Part shown: one piece after another, positions 1-4,269 of the stretch | How the letters are laid out: each line of letters opens with the position of its first letter | Position numbering within the stretch: the first letter of the stretch is position 1 | From: Pseudomonadota bacterium | Lineage (GTDB): Bacteria; Pseudomonadota; Alphaproteobacteria; Rhizobiales; Rhizobiaceae | Direction: 5' to 3' | Assembly: GCA_023416545.1 (NCBI GenBank) | Contig: JAEZHO010000178.1 | Span: 1-7,811 of the forward strand | Length of the DNA: 7,811 bases | Notes under the pieces: generated by a model | The model's input: the letters and a program-made list of their open reading frames with translations, nothing else | Database searches by the model: none | What the model was told of the DNA's origin: nothing | Translations under genes and position numbers: made by a program

Positions 1-557
1 TCGACCAGCTCGTCGAGAAGCTCAAGGCGGATCCGGGTTCGGTTTCCTGGGCAGGCGGCTCTGCCGGCGGCACCGACCATATCGCCGTCGGGCTTCTCGC
101 CAAGGCGGCCGGCGTCGATCCCACCAACATCAACTACATCGCCTATTCCGGCGGCGGGGAAGCGCTCGCCGCCATTCTCGGCAGCCAGGGCACGGCCGGA
201 ATTTCCAGCTACGGCGAATTCCAGTCGCAGGTCGAGGCCGGCACGCTGCGCCTGCTGGCGATCTCGAGCGAAGAGCGGGTAGAGGGCGTCGATGCCCCGA
301 CGCTGAAGGAAGCCGGCTACGACGTCGTGCTGCAGAACTGGCGCATGGTCGCGGCCGCTCCGGGCCTTACCGATGAACAGAAGGCAGCCGTGCTCGCCGA
401 TATCGAAAAGCTTGCCAAGTCGGCAGCCTGGCAGGAAACGCTCAGCACCAAGGGCTGGGCCGACACCTATCTTGCCGGCGACGAGTTCGAGGCACAGCTT
501 CAGAAGGACGTCAGCGCGACCGAAACCGTGCTGAAGGACATCGGACTGGTCAAATGA
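1..557 (+). CDS. TctC-type (Bug family) solute-binding protein of a tripartite tricarboxylate transporter, 3' part only
   Basis: This is the C-terminal part of a periplasmic solute-binding protein that would capture an organic acid and deliver it to the TctA/TctB membrane complex. The reading frame is open from the window edge (first whole codon at base 3) to TGA at 555-557, giving 184 residues. Family members are usually about 320 residues, so the signal peptide and first lobe lie outside the window. Visible family features are the glycine-rich loop GGSAGGTDH (fragment residues 18-26) and the YSGGGEA segment (48-54), followed by a segment ending GISSYGEF; these match ligand-contacting loops of Bug/TctC proteins. 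The stop overlaps the tctB start by four bases (ATGA), so the genes are translationally coupled. The ligand cannot be read from the sequence: tricarboxylates, dicarboxylates and aromatic acids are all known for this family. Confidence 0.9.
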   Translation, partial: DQLVEKLKADPGSVSWAGGSAGGTDHIAVGLLAKAAGVDPTNINYIAYSGGGEALAAILGSQGTAGISSYGEFQSQVEAGTLRLLAISSEERVEGVDAPTLKEAGYDVVLQNWRMVAAAPGLTDEQKAAVLADIEKLAKSAAWQETLSTKGWADTYLAGDEFEAQLQKDVSATETVLKDIGLVK

Positions 558-1048
558 GCCTCGACCAGCAGAACTCCGTGAAAGAGCAGCGCCGCCCCGA
601 TCGGGCGGCGCTTGCCATTGCCGTCGTCCTCATCGCGATCGCAGCGGTAATCTTCTTCGATGTCGCACGCGTCAAGGGTGCCGCCGGCTATTCGCAGGTC
701 GGGCCGGCGACGGTTCCCGAGTGGATTTCCTTCGCCCTAGTCGGGCTTGCGATCTGGACCGCGATCGAGGCTTTTCGCGGCGAGTTTCCTCAGCGCGACA
801 GGCAGGAGCTCGGACCCGTCGTCTGGGTCGTCGCAGGCCTTGCCGCGCAGATGCTGCTCCTCCACCGCGCGGGCTTCTCGATCGCCACGGGCATCCTCTT
901 CGCCTTCGTTGCCGCCGGCTTCGGCCGCAGGAAGCTGTGGCTGACGATCCCGATCGGCATCGCCTTCTGTCTCGGAATCTACCTGATCTTCGCCGGACTG
1001 CTTCAGCTGTCCCTTCCTGCCGGGCCACTGGAACAACTGTTCCTCTGA
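554..1048 (+). CDS. tctB: TctB-type small membrane subunit of tripartite tricarboxylate transporter
   Basis: This 164-residue integral membrane protein is the small subunit of a TTT secondary transporter in the inner membrane. It has a short charged cytoplasmic N-terminus (residues 1-17) and then hydrophobic segments at roughly 18-36, 55-73, 87-105, 107-123 and 127-153, a typical TctB size and pattern. TctB sequences diverge strongly, so the call rests on hydropathy, length and position between the binding protein and TctA. The ATG at 554 overlaps the upstream TGA as ATGA. A loose Shine-Dalgarno-like AAGGA at 534-538 is rather far away, which suggests start by coupling with the upstream gene. 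The following tctA begins 24 bases after the stop. The exact function of TctB is not well defined in the family; it is needed together with TctA for transport. Confidence 0.88.
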   Translation: MSLDQQNSVKEQRRPDRAALAIAVVLIAIAAVIFFDVARVKGAAGYSQVGPATVPEWISFALVGLAIWTAIEAFRGEFPQRDRQELGPVVWVVAGLAAQMLLLHRAGFSIATGILFAFVAAGFGRRKLWLTIPIGIAFCLGIYLIFAGLLQLSLPAGPLEQLFL

Positions 1049-1057
1049 CGAGAACAC

Positions 1058-1069
1058 CGGGATATCCCG
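1058..1069. repeat. Perfect 12-base palindrome in the tctB-tctA spacer
   Basis: The sequence CGGGATATCCCG lies in the 24-base gap before tctA and reads the same on both strands. In RNA it could form a four-pair stem with an ATAT loop. It covers the only Shine-Dalgarno-like bases (GGGA) in front of the tctA start, so it could lower or tune TctA translation relative to TctB. That role is inference; the symmetry itself is directly visible. Confidence 0.4.
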
Positions 1070-1072
1070 CTC

Positions 1073-2590
1073 ATGAGCACATTCGAGTTTCTCTTGCAGG
1101 GGTTGGCATCGGCCATGGAGCCGATGAACCTCCTTTACGCCCTGATCGGCGTCACCCTTGGGACGGCCGTCGGCGTGCTGCCGGGCATCGGCCCGGCGCT
1201 GACGGTCGCCCTCCTTCTGCCGGTCACCTACCGGCTGGATCCGACCGGTTCGCTGATCATGTTCGCCGGCATCTACTACGGCGGCATGTACGGCGGCTCG
1301 ACCACGTCGATCCTTCTCAATACGCCCGGCGAGAGCGCTTCCATCGTCACCGCGCTCGAGGGCAACAAGATGGCGAAGGCCGGCCGGGGCGGGCCGGCGC
1401 TTGCCACGTCGGCCATCGGCTCCTTCGTCGCCGGGCTTGCCGCCACCCTGCTGCTTGCCTTCCTCGCGCCCTATGTCGTCCAGATCGCCATCAAGTTCGG
1501 CCCGCGCGAATATTTCGCGCTGATGGTTCTCGCCTTCGTCACCGTTTCCTCCGCCTTCGGCGATTCCGCGCTCCGCGGCCTGACGGCGCTCTTCATCGGC
1601 CTTGCCTTCTCCATTGTCGGCATCGACCAGCTGACCGGCCAGGCCCGGCTTTCCTTCGGCGTCCCGGACCTTCTGGACGGCGTCGAAGTGACGACGATGG
1701 CGGTTGCCATGTTCGCCATCGGCGAAACGCTCTTCGTCGCCGCCCAGGGCCCCCGGGGGCCGGAGACGGTCGAGGCGGTGAAGGGTTCGGTCTGGATGAG
1801 CGCGCAGGACTGGGCCCGTTCGTGGAAGCCCTGGCTTCGCGGCACCGCGATCGGCTTCCCGATCGGCGCCATGCCGGCCGGCGGCGCGGAAATCGGCACC
1901 TTCCTCTCCTATGCGACGGAGAAGCGGCTGACGAAGCACCCGGAGGAGTTCGGCCACGGCGCGATCGAAGGCGTCGCCGGACCGGAGGCTGCCAACAATG
2001 CCTCGGCCGCCGGCACGCTCGTGCCGCTGCTCACCCTCGGCCTGCCCACGACGGCGACGGCGGCGATCATGCTTGCCGGCTTCCAGCAGTACGGGCTTCA
2101 GCCAGGCCCGCTTCTGTTTGCCACCAATCCGCAGCTCGTCTGGGGCCTGATCGCCTCGCTCCTCATCGCCAACGCCATGCTGCTCGTCCTCAACCTGCCG
2201 CTGATCGGCCTGTGGGTGAAGCTGCTGACGATCCCCAAGCCCTGGCTCTATGCGGGCATCCTCGTCTTCGCGACGCTCGGCACGATCGGGGCGAACCCGT
2301 CGGTGTTCGAACTCGGCATGCTGCTGGCGTTCGGGCTTCTCGGCTACGTCATGCGCGTCTTCGGCTATCCGATCGCACCGGTGGTCGTCGGCCTCATCCT
2401 CGGACCGCTCGCCGAGCAGCAGTTGCGGCGCGCGCTGGCGATCAGCCAGGGCGATGTCACCTATCTCTTCACGTCACCCATCGCCGCCGTCCTCTTCCTG
2501 GTCGCGGCACTCGCCTTCATCGTGCCGCTGATCCTCAGGATACGCGGTCGCGGTGCGGTGCTGTCGCAGATGGCGGCGAGCGAAGACTAG
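1073..2590 (+). CDS. tctA: TctA-type large membrane subunit of tripartite tricarboxylate transporter
   Basis: This 505-residue polytopic inner-membrane protein is the translocation subunit of the TTT system and probably runs as an ion-driven symporter. The length is typical of TctA. Family signatures are clear: GVLPGIGP at residues 34-41, the YYGGMYGGSTTSILLNTPGE region at 68-87, PAGGAEIGTFLSY at 268-280, GPEAANNA at 303-310 and GLPTTATAA at 323-331. The two glycine/proline-rich halves reflect the internal duplication known for this family. Many hydrophobic helices follow up to about residue 490. The start at ATG 1073 gives the expected N-terminus, although only a weak GGGA lies upstream, inside a 12-base palindrome (1058-1069). 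It is the last gene of the tctCBA operon; a strong terminator follows 21 bases after the stop. Confidence 0.96.
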   Translation: MSTFEFLLQGLASAMEPMNLLYALIGVTLGTAVGVLPGIGPALTVALLLPVTYRLDPTGSLIMFAGIYYGGMYGGSTTSILLNTPGESASIVTALEGNKMAKAGRGGPALATSAIGSFVAGLAATLLLAFLAPYVVQIAIKFGPREYFALMVLAFVTVSSAFGDSALRGLTALFIGLAFSIVGIDQLTGQARLSFGVPDLLDGVEVTTMAVAMFAIGETLFVAAQGPRGPETVEAVKGSVWMSAQDWARSWKPWLRGTAIGFPIGAMPAGGAEIGTFLSYATEKRLTKHPEEFGHGAIEGVAGPEAANNASAAGTLVPLLTLGLPTTATAAIMLAGFQQYGLQPGPLLFATNPQLVWGLIASLLIANAMLLVLNLPLIGLWVKLLTIPKPWLYAGILVFATLGTIGANPSVFELGMLLAFGLLGYVMRVFGYPIAPVVVGLILGPLAEQQLRRALAISQGDVTYLFTSPIAAVLFLVAALAFIVPLILRIRGRGAVLSQMAASED

Positions 2591-2611
2591 AGCCAAGTCC
2601 TCCCAGGACGG

Positions 2612-2649
2612 AAGGGGGGCGCCGGCTTCGGCCGCGCCCCCTTTTTTTT
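2612..2649 (+). terminator. Strong intrinsic terminator after tctA (UUCG-loop hairpin plus T8)
   Basis: The left arm GGGGGCGC (2615-2622) pairs with GCGCCCCC (2634-2641). Inside it GGC (2624-2626) pairs with GCC (2631-2633) around a TTCG loop, with a single bulged C at 2623. Eight T residues follow (2642-2649). The closing C-G pair with UUCG is an extra-stable tetraloop. It ends the tctCBA transcript. The converging glutaminase stop codon is at 2651-2653, so the same hairpin would be read from the other side, but there only TT follows it. It is probably much weaker for the minus strand. Confidence 0.93.
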
Positions 2650-2650
2650 G

Positions 2651-3580
2651 TCAGGGACCGAAGACGGACCAGCCGGTCCGGTGCGCCAGCATTTCCAGAG
2701 CCAGTGATCCGAGCAACGAGTTTCCGTTGTGGTTGAGACCGGGCGACCAGACGGCGATCGACGCCTTTCCCGGCGCGACGGCGAGGATGCCGCCGCCGAC
2801 ACCGCTCTTCCCGGGCAGGCCGACACGATAGGCGAAATCGCCCGATCCGTCATAGTGGCCGCAGGTCAGCATCAGGGCGTTGATGCGCCGGGCTCTCTGC
2901 CGGGAAACCACCGTGTGGCCGGTCAGCGGGTTGCGGCCGGCCGCTGCGAGGAAGAGACCCGAATGGGCAAGCTGCGTGCAGGTCATGGCGAGCGCGCAGT
3001 GGTGGAAGTAGACCCCGAGGACATGGTCGACCGGGTGGTCGAGCTTTCCGAAGCCGCGCATGAAGTTGGCGAGCGCGATGTTGCGATAGCCGGTCGCCAC
3101 CTCCGACTTTGCGACGGCAGGGTCGATGGCGATGCTCTCGTCGTCGGCCAGATACTGCACGAAGCGGACGATCTCGCCGATCGCCTCGCGCGGCGTATGC
3201 CCCGCAAGAACGAGGTCGCTGACCGCGATCGCCCCGGCATTGATGAAGGGATTGCGCGGCTTGCCCTCTTCGTGCTCCAGCTGGACGATCGAATTGAAGG
3301 CCGATCCGGACGGCTCCCGCCCTACCCGCTTCCAGACATTCTCCCCGTGCTTGCCGAGCGCCAGCGTCAGGGTGAAGACCTTGGATATGCTCTGGATCGA
3401 GAAGGGTTCGTCGCAATCGCCGGCCTTGGCGACCATGCCATCGACGTCCATCACGGCGATCCCGAACTTCCTCGGGTCGATATGCGCCAGCTGCGGGATG
3501 TAGTCGGCGACCTTGCCGCCTCCCAGCCGCGGCAGGAGGGCCTGATGGATCTCGTCCACGATGGCTTGAAGATTTTCCAT
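2651..3580 (-). CDS. glsA: Glutaminase (beta-lactamase-like serine type, GlsA family)
   Basis: This 309-residue cytoplasmic glutaminase would hydrolyse L-glutamine to L-glutamate and ammonia. The length matches bacterial GlsA/GlsB (about 308-310). The serine nucleophile and general base sit in the SISK motif, Ser64 and Lys67. Other conserved substrate-pocket residues are visible: Tyr28 in ADYIP, Asn114 in PFINAGA, Glu160, Asn167 in GYRNIA, Tyr191, Tyr243 in GHYDGSG and Val261 in SGVGGG. No residue of the expected active-site set appears to be missing. ATG at 3580 gives the standard N-terminus. The start follows the MarR-family gene by 8 bases and lacks a strong Shine-Dalgarno, so it is probably co-transcribed and coupled with that gene. 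It converges on tctA. The role of a glutaminase next to an aromatic-acid operon is not evident; supply of glutamate or ammonia, or simple co-location, are both possible. Confidence 0.97.
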   Translation of the reverse strand: MENLQAIVDEIHQALLPRLGGGKVADYIPQLAHIDPRKFGIAVMDVDGMVAKAGDCDEPFSIQSISKVFTLTLALGKHGENVWKRVGREPSGSAFNSIVQLEHEEGKPRNPFINAGAIAVSDLVLAGHTPREAIGEIVRFVQYLADDESIAIDPAVAKSEVATGYRNIALANFMRGFGKLDHPVDHVLGVYFHHCALAMTCTQLAHSGLFLAAAGRNPLTGHTVVSRQRARRINALMLTCGHYDGSGDFAYRVGLPGKSGVGGGILAVAPGKASIAVWSPGLNHNGNSLLGSLALEMLAHRTGWSVFGP

Positions 3581-3588
3581 TGAGACCG

Positions 3589-4110
3589 CTATTCGAATTC
3601 CGAGCCGGAGAGATGATTGCGTACCGAGGTCTTGACCTTGCCGATGTCGGACCAGAGAGCGGCGACAACGTCGCTGTCGACATCCGCCATCAGGTCGCGG
3701 AGCCACGCCTCGTGGGCGACCGCCATGGCGGCGAAAAGCTTCGCGCCCGGGGGCGTGAGCTGCGCGACCGTCACGCGGCGGTCGCGATCGGGCGTCACCC
3801 GCCTGACGAGGCCGTCCGTCTCGAGACGCTCCACCAGTCCGGTCACATTGCCGTTGGTGACCATGGTCCGGCGGGACAGTTCGCCGAGACGCAAACCGTT
3901 CTTCTCCCGGTAGAGCTGCGCCATCAGGTCGAACTGCGGCAGCGTCGCGCCGAACTCCGTTCGCAGCCGACGGCGTATCTCGGTGGTGATCAGCTTGGTG
4001 GTCGAGAGCATGCGGAGCCACAGCCGCGTCTCCGGCTTGCTCGTGCCGGCAGGGCCATGCACGATCAGCTCCAGATCCGCGCTCAAGGCATCGTTTTCCA
4101 TGGTATCCAT
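3589..4110 (-). CDS. MarR-family transcriptional regulator, divergent to the catabolic operon
   Basis: This 173-residue winged helix-turn-helix regulator would act as a dimer on DNA. Helices for dimerisation flank a DNA-binding core at about residues 58-122: LRLGELSRRTMVTNGNVTGLVERLE is the helix-turn-helix (recognition helix around 84-97), followed by the wing with the family-typical DRDRR at 108-112. I chose ATG 4110 because AGGGGG (4120-4125, minus strand) sits 9 bases upstream. ATG 4101 is an alternative. A longer reading from TTG at 4161 is open but its first bases form the TTGACA of a likely -35 box, so it is unlikely to be coding. The N-terminal stretch before the first helix is longer than in minimal MarR proteins. 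Divergent placement to the CoA-ester catabolic genes suggests repression relieved by an aromatic acid or its CoA ester; that is inference from context. Confidence 0.93.
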   Translation of the reverse strand: MDTMENDALSADLELIVHGPAGTSKPETRLWLRMLSTTKLITTEIRRRLRTEFGATLPQFDLMAQLYREKNGLRLGELSRRTMVTNGNVTGLVERLETDGLVRRVTPDRDRRVTVAQLTPPGAKLFAAMAVAHEAWLRDLMADVDSDVVAALWSDIGKVKTSVRNHLSGSEFE

Positions 4111-4132
4111 CCGGCACCGCCCCCTGCCCGAA

Positions 4133-4161
4133 CTGTTACGAAGCGATATTTGAATTGTCAA
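4133..4161 (-). promoter_or_regulatory. Candidate promoter of the marR-glsA operon
   Basis: On the minus strand TTGACA (4161-4156) is a perfect -35 hexamer. After a 17-base spacer comes TAACAG (4138-4133), a poor -10 match (3 of 6). Transcription would begin near 4126, giving a short leader of about 16 bases that still includes the AGGGGG ribosome site before ATG 4110. The weak -10 is the main doubt; a TATAAG at 4222-4217 on the same strand is an alternative -10 but has no good -35. Confidence 0.45.
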
Positions 4162-4162
4162 A
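4149..4162. promoter_or_regulatory. Inverted repeat TTTGA-N4-TCAAA over the marR -35 box
   Basis: The 14-base sequence TTTGAATTGTCAAA has perfect 5-base arms around a 4-base centre. It covers the candidate -35 hexamer of the marR-glsA promoter. Its size and position suit an autoregulatory operator. Its arms (TTTGA) resemble but do not equal those of the palindrome over the divergent promoter (TTTAA), and the spacing differs, so binding by the same protein is only a possibility. Confidence 0.35.
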
Positions 4163-4171
4163 GGCTCCCTT

Positions 4172-4187
4172 GGTCGACTGTGCGACC
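4172..4187. promoter_or_regulatory. Inverted repeat GGTCG-N6-CGACC midway between the divergent promoters
   Basis: The arms GGTCG (4172-4176) and CGACC (4183-4187) are exact reverse complements. The centre (4179.5) lies about 50 bases upstream of both predicted transcription starts (near 4231 plus, near 4126 minus), a usual distance for an activator site. The arms are GC-rich in a GC-rich genome, so chance occurrence is a real alternative. Confidence 0.25.
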
Positions 4188-4196
4188 CGAAAGAGC

Positions 4197-4224
4197 TTGA
4201 CGCCTCTCCCGCCCCGCTTATAGT
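4197..4224 (+). promoter_or_regulatory. Sigma70-type promoter of the catabolic operon
   Basis: TTGACG (4197-4202, 5 of 6) and TATAGT (4219-4224, 5 of 6) are separated by 16 bases. The start of transcription would fall near 4231, leaving a leader of about 39 bases before ATG 4270. The region from 4218 to 4243 is markedly AT-rich compared with the rest of the window, as expected for a promoter melting zone. Confidence 0.7.
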
Positions 4225-4248
4225 TTAAACTTAAAATAATAAAGCGGG
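4213..4248. repeat. 36-base dyad CCCGCTT...AAGCGGG enclosing the operator
   Basis: The 7-base arms CCCGCTT (4213-4219) and AAGCGGG (4242-4248) are exact reverse complements 22 bases apart. Their centre (4230.5) is one base from the centre of the inner palindrome (4229.5). The left arm lies upstream of the predicted transcription start, so this is not an RNA hairpin of the main transcript; a DNA-level role such as an extended operator is possible. Confidence 0.35.
4221..4238. promoter_or_regulatory. Candidate MarR operator: 18-base imperfect palindrome over the -10 and start site
   Basis: TAGTTTAAACTTAAAATA pairs in 7 of 9 symmetric positions, with a perfect core TTTAA-AC-TTAAA at 4224-4235. 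A second overlapping exact palindrome, AGTTTAAACT, lies at 4222-4231. Length and imperfect symmetry are typical of MarR-family operators. It overlaps the -10 hexamer and the predicted start site, so a bound protein would block the catabolic promoter. AT-rich DNA makes palindromes more likely by chance, which limits certainty. Confidence 0.5.
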
Positions 4249-4254
4249 AACATC

Positions 4255-4260
4255 AGGAGG
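4255..4260 (+). promoter_or_regulatory. Strong ribosome binding site AGGAGG of the fusion gene
   Basis: A full AGGAGG lies 9 bases upstream of ATG 4270. It fixes the start of the fusion gene and is the best Shine-Dalgarno sequence in the window. Confidence 0.85.
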
Positions 4261-4269
4261 ATCTTTTTC

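Noticed and set aside
1748..1761. 14-base perfect palindrome GGCCCCCGGGGGCC inside tctA
   Set aside because: It lies in mid-gene and is explained by Gly-Pro-Arg-Gly-Pro codons in GC-rich DNA. There is no T-run or other sign of function.
721..2736. Long alternative plus-strand frame across tctB and tctA
   Set aside because: Its product is rich in Arg, Pro and His without any domain, and it overlaps two well-supported membrane-protein genes in another frame. It is a GC-rich frame shadow.
2729..3583. Plus-strand open frame opposite glsA
   Set aside because: The minus-strand glutaminase has all family motifs; the plus-strand translation has none and begins without a ribosome site.
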